From assembly GCF_003481705.1 (NCBI RefSeq), contig NZ_QULN01000009.1:1-64000 (forward strand): a stretch of 64,000 bases of DNA. Reading direction: 5' to 3'. Of this stretch, positions 1 through 8,637 are shown in pieces. Each line of letters begins with the position of its first letter. Within the stretch, counting starts at the first letter, position 1. The stretch comes from Butyricicoccus sp. OM04-18BH (GTDB lineage: Bacteria; Bacillota; Clostridia; Oscillospirales; Butyricicoccaceae). Below the pieces are notes generated by a model. That model was given only the letters and a program-made list of their open reading frames with translations, had not been told where the DNA came from and ran no database searches. A program made the translations under genes and the position numbers.

Positions 1-2
1 TT

Positions 3-74
3 GCTGACGAGCTCCGCAAGATTGCCGAGTACATTGAAATCAACACTACGGAAGATACCACAGTAGCGGGCTAA
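3..74 (+). CDS. C-terminal end of an unidentified protein (partial)
   Basis: An open frame runs in from the left edge and stops at 72-74, giving about 23 residues (start ADELRKIAEYIE). It is too short to identify. It ends about 20 bases before the frame of the relaxase fragment opens, so it could be an accessory mobilisation protein or one side of a deletion junction. I infer it is coding only from its open frame and acidic, helical-looking composition. Confidence 0.3.
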   Translation, partial: ADELRKIAEYIEINTTEDTTVAG

Positions 75-96
75 CCCCCGCTACGAACCCCTTTGA

Positions 97-1155
97 CAGT
101 GTGTTTTCCTAATAGGCGCTAATCATATCATATATAATTCCACCTCAATCGACGGCAGCAGAAAGTTTAAAAATTTCTGGCTGTCCAGTTTTGCACTTCA
201 GAAAATCAGCGATTTGATCTGTCTGGAGAACGGGCTGTCCGTCATCACCCCCAAGCCTTACCGGGAGCGCACGAAACGGACAGAGTATCCGCGCCGCATG
301 AAAAATCGAGATGTTCTGCAGCAGGACATTGATGCCGTTCTGCAGAAAAGTCCGGCGTCCTTCGATGCCCTGCTGCATGAGCTTCAGGCATTGGGTTATG
401 AAATAAAATATGGGAAGCACATTTCTGTTAAGGGTAAAAATCAGTCGCGCTTTATCCGCCTGTCCTCTCTGGAAAACGGATATACAGAGACCGATCTGCG
501 TGCGTATTTTCTATCGCAGCAAGTACCTAAAGCCAAAGGAAAGCACCTCTTCCCTGCTCAAAACCGTGCGGTTAATCTTCTCATTGACGTTCAGAGCAAG
601 CTGCAATCCAAAGGACCCGGGTACCGTCGCTGGGCCTCGGTTTACAACCTTAAACAGATGTCAAAAACCCTGCTGTTTTTACGGGATCACAAGATTGAAA
701 GCATGGAGCAGTTGAGCCAGTCTGTTGCGCAGATAACCGCTCAGCGAGATGCCCTGCTTGCCTCTATTCAGAAGGCTGATAATCGGCTGTCGGAAATCGC
801 GGCACTGAAAAAACATATCATCAACTATTCCAAGACCCGCTCGGTTTATGAGGAATACCGCAGAGCCGGTTACAGCAAAAAGTTTCTTGAGGCTCACCGC
901 GATGAAATTATTATCCATAAGTCCGCTAAGGCTGCTTTCGATGAGTTAGGCGTAAAGCAAATTCCAAAGGTAAAGACTCTGAGCGCCGAATATGCAGACG
1001 TGCTTACCGCGAAGAAGCAGGCATACGCGGAATATCGTCAAGCAAAAAGCGAGGCGCAGGAGATGCTGATTGCGCAAAGGAATATCACTTCCCTTTATGA
1101 GGCAGAGCAGAAAGAGGAGGAACAGGTACATCGCAAGGAAGAACAAACGCATTGA
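97..1155 (+). pseudogene. MobA/VirD2-type relaxase, N-terminally truncated
   Basis: The frame is open from 97 (after TGA at 94-96). It reads ANHIIYNSTSIDGSRKF, then ISDLICLENGLSVI, a pattern typical of the region just after the third relaxase motif (HxH) of MobA/VirD2-type nickases of Firmicutes mobile elements. A long coiled, Lys/Glu/Gln-rich C-terminal half follows and ends in an acidic-basic tail. The usual 120-150 N-terminal residues, with the nicking Tyr and most of the His motif, are missing. The first usable start codon is only the TTG at 214, without a good ribosome site. I therefore call it a remnant of a mobilisable element that can no longer nick DNA. A terminator follows 12 bases after the stop. 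The family call is firm, the pseudogene call likely. Confidence 0.8.
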
Positions 1156-1167
1156 CCACAAATAACG

Positions 1168-1217
1168 GAACGGCCCGGGCAGCAGTCATTGCACTGCTGC
1201 CCAGGCCGTTCTTTTTT
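1168..1217 (+). terminator. Intrinsic terminator of the relaxase remnant
   Basis: An 18-bp near-perfect inverted repeat (1169-1186 with 1193-1210, one mismatch) with a 6-base loop is followed by a T7 run. It lies directly after the relaxase stop codon. Confidence 0.85.
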
Positions 1218-1235
1218 AGTGTTTCGAAGAAACGC

Positions 1236-1535
1236 GCAGCCATCACGAAGAGATGATCGATAAGGGTTTGGGAGTATCCCAACAAGCAGGTTGTCCGGTT
1301 ACCGGATAACGAGGTTTTCGCAGGCTTTGGCCAAGAAAACATTGCTTGCGAATTTGTAAATTTGCGGATGAATGTTTGCCTTTTGAGAGGCAAACAAAAG
1401 CATTTTTATTTTCTTTGCCGCAGGACTTCATCGCCGTGTTAGGCGTTCCGACAGAACAACTCGTCTACACACCAGCGATTTTCGGTTCTTCTGCTCTAAA
1501 TATGCTAAAGGCATTGCGTAATGCAGTGCCTTTTT
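1236..1535. repeat. Hairpin-rich gap after relaxase (array A)
   Basis: No convincing gene lies between 1218 and 1707. The stretch holds successive short perfect hairpins: TTGGGA-gta-TCCCAA and TCCGG-tta-CCGGA near 1270-1310, an AAATTT-centred palindrome near 1350, GTTTGCCT with AGGCAAAC near 1374-1395, and AAAGGCA with TGCCTTT plus T-run (1507-1535), which can act as a terminator. Loops of three bases suggest stable single-strand hairpins. I cannot tell whether this is part of a transfer region, a processed 3' UTR or a decayed sequence. Confidence 0.5.
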
Positions 1536-1707
1536 GTTGTCTTGAACTTCATTTTACAAACGGCATACATTTCGATATATGCACGGACTTTCAGCAGTAT
1601 CTTGCCGGAAGAACAGAGATACAGCGTCGGAACACATCGTCAATCTATCGAATGCACAAGCCTTCCAAATGTTTTCGCCCAGGATACCACCCATTCTATG
1701 TTTCTGC

Positions 1708-2409
1708 TTATTTTTCAGTATCCAGCTCCTCGTAATCCTCATAGAGGATATTGATCCGTCCAATGTTTTCCGTAACATGATAATGCCCTGCAAACCAGCA
1801 TTCATAATCCAGCTTTTGCTCGATTTCCTGAAGCCATTCTTCTGTAGAGTAATCCACGGTACTTTGGTCGATATTCGACAGAAAGGTATGTCGCGGAACT
1901 GCGTGGAGTGGAACCGTGTGCGAAAACACATAATCCACTCGCCACCCAAGGTGTGCGAGCTTTCCCTCTACCCGTTTCTTGATGACGGCATCCGGCTGCT
2001 CCGTCGGAAACCACGGTAGACCGTTTGCTAGCCTGTAATACTTGTCCACCGAATAGGCACCGCCGACAGCAATCGCCTTTTTTCCGTCAAAATCGTAGAC
2101 CTCCCCATCCCACGCGAACAAAATATTGGGATAATCGGGCTGAAACAGGACAATTCCGCCATGCCACTCCATCTCCTCATAGCCGAGGATTTCGTCCGGT
2201 CTTTCCTCGTGATTGCCTTGGACACAGAGCAGCGTGACAGGCAGCTCGGAGAGATACTCTTTCAGCTCATCATCACGTTTATCCCGATAAAAATTGATAC
2301 CTGCGTCACCGAGAATAACCATCACATCATCGGTAGAAGTCCCGCACTCGGCGCAGAATTCCTCGATACGGCCAAACTCGCCGTGGGTGTCACCGGTCAA
2401 AAAAACCAT
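1708..2409 (-). CDS. Calcineurin-like metallophosphoesterase
   Basis: A 233-residue enzyme with the full binuclear-metal signature in order: GDTHGE (residues 6-11), GDAG (about 34), GNHE (about 65), a lone His in SHTVPLH (about 164) and GHYH (about 208). The family hydrolyses phosphomonoesters, phosphodiesters or nucleotides; the substrate cannot be read here. The ATG at 2409 has GGGGAGAG eight bases upstream. It is the last gene of a leftward cluster with a second phosphoesterase 11 bases upstream, then an unrecognised protein and, 71 bases further, a WYL regulator. Two different phosphoesterases side by side suggest action on a phosphorylated nucleotide or RNA end, which is inference only. 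Confidence 0.85.
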   Translation of the reverse strand: MVFLTGDTHGEFGRIEEFCAECGTSTDDVMVILGDAGINFYRDKRDDELKEYLSELPVTLLCVQGNHEERPDEILGYEEMEWHGGIVLFQPDYPNILFAWDGEVYDFDGKKAIAVGGAYSVDKYYRLANGLPWFPTEQPDAVIKKRVEGKLAHLGWRVDYVFSHTVPLHAVPRHTFLSNIDQSTVDYSTEEWLQEIEQKLDYECWFAGHYHVTENIGRINILYEDYEELDTEK

Positions 2410-2420
2410 AGTCTCTCCCC

Positions 2421-3134
2421 TTATACATAAATTTCTTCCAGCGTGTCAAGACACAAGCAGCCCAGCTTTCCATTGAAAACACAGGCGCAGTCAATAGCGA
2501 TTTGCTGTCCGCACCGCAGAATCGTATCTGCTGGCGACTCACCCATTTGCTCCCGCAGTACGCGCGTCGGCGTGTGACCGTACACAAGGAATTTGCTCTT
2601 GTCGTGCCAAATCTCATCAAGCGGATTGGGACGTCCAAGCAAAAAGTCGAGCAGTTCGTAGTCCTCGAGCGGTTTTTCCGCTTCAAAATGATCCAAGCCA
2701 GCGTGTGTCAGAACAAAATTGCGTCCGCCGGCTTCCACCGCCGCGTAAAGATCCATATCCCGCAGATAATCCAGCAATTCCTCCCGCTCGGCCGGCGAGC
2801 TCTGCTGAAGTCCCCGCAGGGTCGGTCCGCCACCATTTTGCAGCCACTCGGACAGCGCCGCGAAATCTTTCCCGCTCAACGCCGCTATGCTTTCGTCCGT
2901 GACCTCCTGCAGCAGCTTCGGGATGCACAGTGCGGCATCCAGTTCATGGTTGCCGAGAATGGGGATGACGTTCAGCCGCTGTGCCATGTCCTGCAAGACC
3001 TTAATGCCATCCGGGCCGCGGTCGATCACATCACCGAGTACATAAAGCGTATCCGTCGGTTTCAGGTCAAGCGCGGCCAGCAGCGCGCACCACTTGTCAT
3101 AGCGTCCGTGAATGTCGGAACAAACATATTGCAT
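2421..3134 (-). CDS. PPP-type (ApaH/PrpE-like) phosphoesterase
   Basis: A 237-residue protein of the serine/threonine phosphatase-like branch: SDIHGRYD (residues 6-13), LGDVIDRGPDG (about 34-44), GNHELD (about 60), THAGLDH (about 145) and GHTP (about 185). The DRG motif after GDV separates it from its neighbour and matches bacterial PPP enzymes that dephosphorylate proteins or diadenosine polyphosphates. It lies 9 bases after the 302-residue gene upstream and 11 bases before the next phosphoesterase, so the three are probably cotranscribed. No signal peptide is seen; it is cytosolic. The exact substrate is unknown. Confidence 0.85.
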   Translation of the reverse strand: MQYVCSDIHGRYDKWCALLAALDLKPTDTLYVLGDVIDRGPDGIKVLQDMAQRLNVIPILGNHELDAALCIPKLLQEVTDESIAALSGKDFAALSEWLQNGGGPTLRGLQQSSPAEREELLDYLRDMDLYAAVEAGGRNFVLTHAGLDHFEAEKPLEDYELLDFLLGRPNPLDEIWHDKSKFLVYGHTPTRVLREQMGESPADTILRCGQQIAIDCACVFNGKLGCLCLDTLEEIYV

Positions 3135-3143
3135 AGAGTCTCC

Positions 3144-4052
3144 TTATTGCGCAGATGTGGACGTTTCCTTTACTTTTTTGGCAATCAGCTCGCCGCGCGC
3201 AAGAATACGTTCAGTAGCGTTGGTGAAGAATTGCCGGAACTCGTCCTCATTTTGCGGAAGCCCGCCTTTTAAAAAATGGTCATCCCACAGAGGAACCGGA
3301 GGGCCATAAGAGCCGTTTTCAGTCACTGTAAAAGGCTGCATGAAATTTTTCTCTACAAAGCTGTCCCATCCTGCCTGTCCCATAGCAGACTGTTCCAGCC
3401 AATGTTCATTTTCCTCACATTGGAACATTCTCCCCCATTTAGGCCAGTTCAAATAGTATTCCTGATGTCCCGTATAAAAACGGTAAATGGCGTACAGTGA
3501 CAAGTCCCAGTAATCATTCACTAAGGTATTCCTCCAAAAGTTAAAACTGTGTTGATTTGGCAGGAATGGAACGGGAACAAAGTTTCCAATCGTATACACA
3601 ACCTGCATAAAGCCTGTAATACAGGCGGACAGCGTTTCTCCTATATTATCGAGCGTTCCGTTTCCAAAGCGGTTCAAGCATTTATTCACGGTTCTGCTCC
3701 ACGAGCACATGGTATCTCCCCTGTAATCAATACCATCATAGGAAATCTGATACTCATATCCATGACTTTTCCTAATTTCTCCTTCTGGAAACATCGCCGC
3801 CTGATAAATCAGGTTGGAAAACAACGAAGCATCGTAATCATAATCATAACCAGTCCTCTCCTTTGCCCATGTTTTACCAATAGCAGTTTGAGCTACGATA
3901 TCAGGCGCACTATCATAGGCTTGCACAATATCTGCCCGGTTTTCCTTTTTCATCACCCTTCTAAACTCATAATCCCGCACGTCAAACCGTGCCAGAGTTC
4001 CCTTATCGGACTGTTCCTTAATCAACTTCTGAATTTCTTGAATCTCCTGCAT
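3144..4052 (-). CDS. Unrecognised 302-residue cytosolic protein
   Basis: A single full-length open frame with start ATG at 4052 and AAAGG upstream, placed 9 bases before the PPP-type phosphoesterase. I do not recognise a family. The protein is rich in aromatic residues (many Trp, Tyr, Phe), has a charged N-terminal helix beginning MQEIQEIQKLI and a Lys/Thr tail, and shows no transmembrane segment or signal peptide. A YDYDYDA run lies near residue 90. Its position suggests it works with the phosphoesterases, but its activity cannot be inferred. Confidence 0.7.
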   Translation of the reverse strand: MQEIQEIQKLIKEQSDKGTLARFDVRDYEFRRVMKKENRADIVQAYDSAPDIVAQTAIGKTWAKERTGYDYDYDASLFSNLIYQAAMFPEGEIRKSHGYEYQISYDGIDYRGDTMCSWSRTVNKCLNRFGNGTLDNIGETLSACITGFMQVVYTIGNFVPVPFLPNQHSFNFWRNTLVNDYWDLSLYAIYRFYTGHQEYYLNWPKWGRMFQCEENEHWLEQSAMGQAGWDSFVEKNFMQPFTVTENGSYGPPVPLWDDHFLKGGLPQNEDEFRQFFTNATERILARGELIAKKVKETSTSAQ

Positions 4053-4123
4053 AATCTTTTTCCTTTCATTTCTCGCGGCCTATAATATATATACCACACC
4101 CCGACACGATAATTATCCGTATC

Positions 4124-5071
4124 TCAAGATTTTTCTCCGGCTCTGTCAGAAAAATATGCTTCGAATTCTTCCCGCAGCGCTTGCTCCACCTGCTCAGCAA
4201 CTTTGACCGGTTCCAGCACACGCACCCGGTCAATATACTGCCTCACGAACATCTTGATGGCATAGGGCAGGCATTTCACCCAAACCTCTATCTGCTCATC
4301 GGTTTCCGTGCCGCTCACCGGATGCCAGTTACTGCCGAAAACATCCTGTAAAAATGTCAGGCTGGCATCAGGCTTACCCTTGATCTTCTTAACCCGCAGA
4401 CGAATCCGCTCCGGTGCTTCACCATGCTCAAAGGACATATACAGGTGCGAACTTAGATAATCGTCCTCCATCACCTTGTGGAAAGCGTCAAGCTGTGCAT
4501 TTTTGTCCGAGAGTGTGATCTCTTTGGGATCTTCCTCTAAAATCTGTCTCATCAAATCAATACGGAAATGTGCGGTTTCCCAGCTCCCCGCAAAAAAGCC
4601 TATCAAATAATAGTGCCCGTAAGCCTGTACAATCCGTGCAGGAAGAATATTATGCCACCGCTTGAGCGGATGCACTTCATGATCCGCTCCGTAGCCGCAG
4701 AACATAAACGAGATACGACGCTCGCTTTTCTGCGAGTTTTTGTTTTTCCGCATAATTAAATCGAGCTTTTGGATATTCTCCTGAAGTGTTTCGGGCAATT
4801 CGGTCTGATAATAATAATTAAACTGATACGTGCGGCCGTCGCCTGACTGGTCGCAGCAAATCTGATCAGGCTCCGGATAATAAGCCTTCAGATCATCCAG
4901 AATGGCCTTGACCGAATCACGGTGCGTGTGTATCCCATACTCCGCATTTAACCGTTTCACCAGCTCCGAAATCGAAACAGGATTACTGCGGCTCGTGCTG
5001 TTTTTCAGAATGTCCAGCACGGCTAATGTCGTGCGCCGCGTTCCGGTCCGGCTTCGCTTTACCATACCCAT
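4124..5071 (-). CDS. WYL-domain transcriptional regulator
   Basis: 315 residues. The N-terminal 80 residues form a DeoR-like winged helix (RTTLAVLDILKNST, then VSISELVKRLN). The middle carries the WYL-type core HPLKRWHNILPARIVQAYGHYYLIG, quoted in parts: HPLKR near residue 134 and YYLIGF near 153. The C-terminal part matches the WCX extension (RLRVKKIKG onward). Such proteins bind a ligand, often nucleic acid or nucleotide, through the WYL barrel and regulate defence, repair or mobile-element genes. Start ATG at 5071 has AGAGGG upstream. It sits upstream of, and in the same direction as, the phosphoesterase cluster and probably regulates it (inference). Confidence 0.85.
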   Translation of the reverse strand: MGMVKRSRTGTRRTTLAVLDILKNSTSRSNPVSISELVKRLNAEYGIHTHRDSVKAILDDLKAYYPEPDQICCDQSGDGRTYQFNYYYQTELPETLQENIQKLDLIMRKNKNSQKSERRISFMFCGYGADHEVHPLKRWHNILPARIVQAYGHYYLIGFFAGSWETAHFRIDLMRQILEEDPKEITLSDKNAQLDAFHKVMEDDYLSSHLYMSFEHGEAPERIRLRVKKIKGKPDASLTFLQDVFGSNWHPVSGTETDEQIEVWVKCLPYAIKMFVRQYIDRVRVLEPVKVAEQVEQALREEFEAYFSDRAGEKS

Positions 5072-5120
5072 GAGTTATCCCTCTTTTACTGTCTTTTCCT
5101 CCATTCAGTATATCACCACA

Positions 5121-5373
5121 TTAAGGCGAGCAACAAGGGTAAATCAGCTTTTTCGAGCACACAAATACATAGTCCTGCACGAGTGTACATTGCAGCACTG
5201 CCGGAGAATCTGTGAAAGGACTGCTAACTGCAACCAGCCAGAAGTGATCGTCCGAAATGATACGCTTAGGAATCGAAAGATCGCAGTCCTCTAAAAGCGG
5301 ATAAGACAAAGTCCACAGAGAAGATTGTCTAAACCAATTCGATATTTCCCCGAAAACATCACCAAAAAAAAAT
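5121..5373 (-). pseudogene. C-terminal gene fragment cut by IS30
   Basis: The minus strand reads an open coding-like frame from the IS30 left end to a stop at 5121 (ends KKLIYPCCSP). Nothing continuing this frame is seen beyond the IS right end, so the rest was deleted or lies elsewhere. The product is not recognised. Confidence 0.35.
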
Positions 5374-6547
5374 GGTCGATTGTAAAATGAAGTTGGACAC
5401 CTGCACGGTAGAACGCAAGAAGGGACAGCACTTACAGCGAGAGGAACGAGGCGCAATCCAGCATCTCAAGAACGCAGGCTACACGAACAGAGCCATTGCC
5501 AGAGCAATCGGATGTTCACCAACCACCGTTGGGAACGAGCTAAAGCGCGGCACACCGCCCCGAAAGAGCAGCAAGGGCAGGAAGCCCGGATACTCGGCAA
5601 GGCGTGGAGAAGCGGCCTACAAAGCGAACAGAAAGCGTTTTCGGAAGCACACCGAATCTGTCACTGTACTCGCTTCATTCGCTGGATAGTGGAACAGGTC
5701 AAAGAACACAAGTGGTCTTTGGATGCCTGCGTCGGCTATGCTCGTCTGCACAGACTGTTTTCAGCAGAGGAGATGGTCTGCACCCACACGCTTTACAATG
5801 AGGTCTGGGCAGGCAATCTTGACTTGTCTGTGGCAGAACTGCCCGAAGCCATGAAACGCAAGCAGCACAAGGACTCCAAGCCCCGTGAACACAAGAAGAG
5901 CTTCGGCACAGACATTTCTCAGAGGCCTGAGATCGCGGCTCTGCGCATCGAGGAAGGTCATTGGGAAGGTGACACCGTGGTCGGCAAGAGGGCCGGTAAA
6001 GAGGCTGTTGTCCTCTCCCTGTTGGAGAAGAAAACGGAGAACTATATTGCCATCCGGATTCCCGGCAAGGATGCAGACTCCGTTCTGAACGCCATGCAGT
6101 CACTCAGAGAAGAATTCGGAGACAAGTTCTCACAGGTCTTCAAGACCATTACCGTGGACAACGACTCGGAGTTCTCTGCGTTCAGTCAGGTCGAGAACTG
6201 GGGCTGTGCAGTCTACTTTGCACATCCCTACACCTCGTGGGAACGTCCCCAAAACGAACGTCACAACGGGCTGTTTCGAACCTTCGTTCCGAAGGGTATG
6301 TCCATTGAGGCTTTCTCTGCTGAGTATATCTTGGCTGCAGCTGATGAATTGAACGGACGGCCTCGCAAGAAGCTTGGCTACCGTACCCCGGAGGAACTGT
6401 TTGACGAGTTCCTCGACTCTGTTTACGCAGCTGAAGGCTGCGGCAGCATCGCCCAGAACGGAAGCCAGCGGCTTCCATCCTGACCGATGCTCTGGTTAAC
6501 TAAGTTCTACCGTGCAGGTGTCCAACTTGCACTTGCAATTTGCGACC
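5374..6547 (+). mobile_element. IS30-family insertion sequence
   Basis: Perfect 25-bp terminal inverted repeats lie at 5390-5414 and 6504-6528 (core AAGTTGGACACCTGCACGG). Weaker outer arms (GGTCG at 5374, CGACC ending at 6547) may extend the ends. One transposase gene lies between them, with a frameshift. The element abuts a truncated gene on the left and the polymerase promoter region on the right. A-rich flanks prevent a clear target duplication call. Confidence 0.85.
5387..6483 (+). pseudogene. IS30 transposase, frameshifted
   Basis: An N-terminal HTH (NAGYTNRAIARAIGCSPTTV, about residues 30-50 of frame one) leads into a basic linker. At about 5655-5690 the first frame stops (TAG) and homology continues in another frame from TRFIRWIVEQVKEHKWS to the end. 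The DDE core is visible: WEGDTVVG, then TVDNDSEFS, then WERPQNERHNGLFR. One missing or extra base explains the break; I see no classical slippery heptamer, so decay or sequencing error is more likely than programmed shifting. The start is uncertain: ATG codons at 5372 and 5387 fall in or beside the inverted repeat. Confidence 0.85.
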
Positions 6548-6566
6548 CAAAAAAAATTAAAAAAAG

Positions 6567-6634
6567 TTACCAGCTAAATTGCGCCAAAAAATCACAAATT
6601 CTCTTTCGTGAGTGAATAGATAAAATGAAAGGCC
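6567..6634 (+). promoter_or_regulatory. Conserved upstream sequence, copy 1 (polymerase)
   Basis: This stretch shares ACCAGC, TTGCGCCAAAAA, TCAC, TGAAT and TGAAAGGC, in the same order and near-equal spacing, with 15520-15585 upstream of the Xre gene. It begins just right of the IS30 end and about 45-95 bases before possible polymerase starts. A shared operator or promoter, perhaps bound by the element Xre protein, is the simplest reading. An AGAGAAGCTCTCTT palindrome follows near 6640. Confidence 0.6.
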
Positions 6635-6727
6635 ACAGAGAGAAGCTCTCTTAAAAGAGTTTCTGATACATCGCCACAATTGAAAACTATTGGTCTTTCA
6701 AGAAAACTAACGAAAGACGGTGCAAGG

Positions 6728-8563
6728 ATGAACAAAAAACAAACAGACACCTTTTCCGAGAGAACAAAAAGGACGTGGTCCTTGGAGGAATACAACGACA
6801 TAATCAAGGCGTTAGAAAGCAATGGCTGCAAAAAGCTGAAGACCAGGACCGAGTATACACTTTTCAAACAAGTTGTTGTTACCGAAAATGATAATCACGG
6901 TAACCTACAAAATGCCGAAAACCCTTGCGCGACAAAGCCCGAACGCAGTGGTGTCATTTCCCCCTTATGCGGTGCAAAAGGGACAACCGACACCCCCTCT
7001 AAGGTTTACAGCAAGCCATTTCTGGCTGCGCTCGACGTTCAGAAAAACGAGGGCCTTTCCGATGTTATTCCTTTCTTTGGTGTTATCCAATCCGAGCGCT
7101 TGCGCTTGAACATTGGGCTCGACACAGAATTCCAGACTTTCTCTTGCGGAAGCTGTTCTCGCAAAGTTTTGTCTGTCCAAATGTCCATCGCTATCTCGGA
7201 TTATTTGCTCCGTTACTTTTTTCTTATCGATCCCGAGTATCAGGAAATTTCTGTCAATGGTGGCAAAATTCCTCTTAAATTTTGCCTCGCTGATATTCTC
7301 GCTGATCTGAAGAAGAGCCTCTTTCACGATTTCCCTTTGGTTCTAAAAAGAGATATCATTTACAGAAAATATCCTTCAAAAGACCATGCCTCTTTCAAGG
7401 CTGTTGATTTCACTGCTATGGCCGACAGTGTGATCCCAATTACAATTGTTTGCAATGGGGGCAAAGCCGATATCTCTGTTTTCCGTCGTTCAAAATATGA
7501 TATCGACGTCATCCGTAACCTCAGCGAAATCCAGGGAGGCTGGATGTCAACCCAGAATATTCGCTTTAAGGCCGAAAATGATCGAAATTACAATTATTAT
7601 TGGTTAGTTGATTTGAGTATTCACGACACCTTAGGATTAACACCTGCTGAAAACCAGTCTCTCAGCTCTCTTGGCCAGGTTATTAAGCATCCCAAAATTG
7701 AACTTCCTAAAAATACGAGCGCACATATGGCCGAATTCGCCGTCACCAACCCTGTTGATTTTTACCACTATGCGGTCAACGACGCCGATATCATTATTCT
7801 GTTTTGCGCTGAACTTTTCCTCCGGAATCACTCTATTCCAATCACTCTTTCAAGCGCCGCTGCCGTCTCTATGCGCCAAAGCATTCAGGACTACTTTGGT
7901 GTTCTGAAAAGATCCGATAATGATCGACTTTATCGCGGCTTGGAGCTCTTGGATGAGGGAATAATCCGTCCAAAAGAAGAATCTATGAAGTTTTTAAAAG
8001 CAACTCGCTATGTTCCGCTCCGAGACAATCCTGATGCTCTCCTCATTTCCGAATTCTTTGAGGAAGCCTACACCGGTGGCTTTAACGCCTCGTTTTACAT
8101 CGGATGGATCACCCACCCAACCACTGACTTCGACCTGCAGAACGCTTATCCGACCGCTATGGCTAACATCATTGACATTGACTGGTCCAAAAATGTCATT
8201 GATTTTCCGCGTAATTACAACATAACCCTGGACGACCTTTCCTCCCCTCTTATCCCTGCCGTTGCCATTGGCGATTTCGATTTTCCGGACGACTGTTATT
8301 GTCCTAACGTTCCCGTTCCCGTCAAGGGCGGTATGAAAATTTATCCTCTGCATGCGAAAAATGTATATATGGCGGGGCCGGATATGTACTTAGCATTGAA
8401 GCTTGGTGCAAAAATTAGAATTTCGCGTGGTTTTAAATGTGTACCGCTCAAAAAAGATGGAAAACTTTCTCGATGCTTGTCCTATGCCGTTGCCAACCTT
8501 GTTCAGGATCGTACCAAAGCAAAAAACGTTTTTAAAGACAATAAATTAATTGAAAAACTTTAA
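6728..8563 (+). CDS. Family B DNA polymerase, N-terminal part (exonuclease, Pol A)
   Basis: The frame carries the 3'-5' exonuclease and first polymerase motif of a family B DNA polymerase of the viral/organellar, phi29-like branch. Exo I is DTEF (near 7113); the exo II region contains SIHDT followed by LGQVIKHP (near 7615-7695); exo III is YAVNDAD (near 7770); motif A is DLQNAYPTAM (near 8132). Frame one stops at 8561-8563, just before motif B, whose sequence continues in another frame. Together with the next entry it encodes about 980 residues. The ATG at 6728 is chosen, but TTG at 6680 is also in frame; neither has a strong ribosome site. No terminal-protein gene precedes it, so it may be primer-independent like pipolin polymerases or have lost its priming partner to the IS30 insertion. 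AT-richer than the core genes. Confidence 0.85.
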   Translation: MNKKQTDTFSERTKRTWSLEEYNDIIKALESNGCKKLKTRTEYTLFKQVVVTENDNHGNLQNAENPCATKPERSGVISPLCGAKGTTDTPSKVYSKPFLAALDVQKNEGLSDVIPFFGVIQSERLRLNIGLDTEFQTFSCGSCSRKVLSVQMSIAISDYLLRYFFLIDPEYQEISVNGGKIPLKFCLADILADLKKSLFHDFPLVLKRDIIYRKYPSKDHASFKAVDFTAMADSVIPITIVCNGGKADISVFRRSKYDIDVIRNLSEIQGGWMSTQNIRFKAENDRNYNYYWLVDLSIHDTLGLTPAENQSLSSLGQVIKHPKIELPKNTSAHMAEFAVTNPVDFYHYAVNDADIIILFCAELFLRNHSIPITLSSAAAVSMRQSIQDYFGVLKRSDNDRLYRGLELLDEGIIRPKEESMKFLKATRYVPLRDNPDALLISEFFEEAYTGGFNASFYIGWITHPTTDFDLQNAYPTAMANIIDIDWSKNVIDFPRNYNITLDDLSSPLIPAVAIGDFDFPDDCYCPNVPVPVKGGMKIYPLHAKNVYMAGPDMYLALKLGAKIRISRGFKCVPLKKDGKLSRCLSYAVANLVQDRTKAKNVFKDNKLIEKL

Positions 8564-8637
8564 AAATAGCGGTATGCAGCTGCTACGGAAAAACCTCTCA
8601 AAATGTAAGCCCAAAAACACGCTATAATTCAAAAACA

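Noticed and set aside
1346..1735. Open frame of 129 residues in the gap after the relaxase
   Set aside because: It crosses hairpins and the 3' end of the phosphoesterase gene, lacks a ribosome site and shows no protein-like pattern.
8552..8570. Programmed -1 frameshift in the polymerase
   Set aside because: Zero-frame codons AAA CTT TAA do not match the X-XXY-YYZ slippery pattern, and family relatives I know are single frames; kept only as an item to check.
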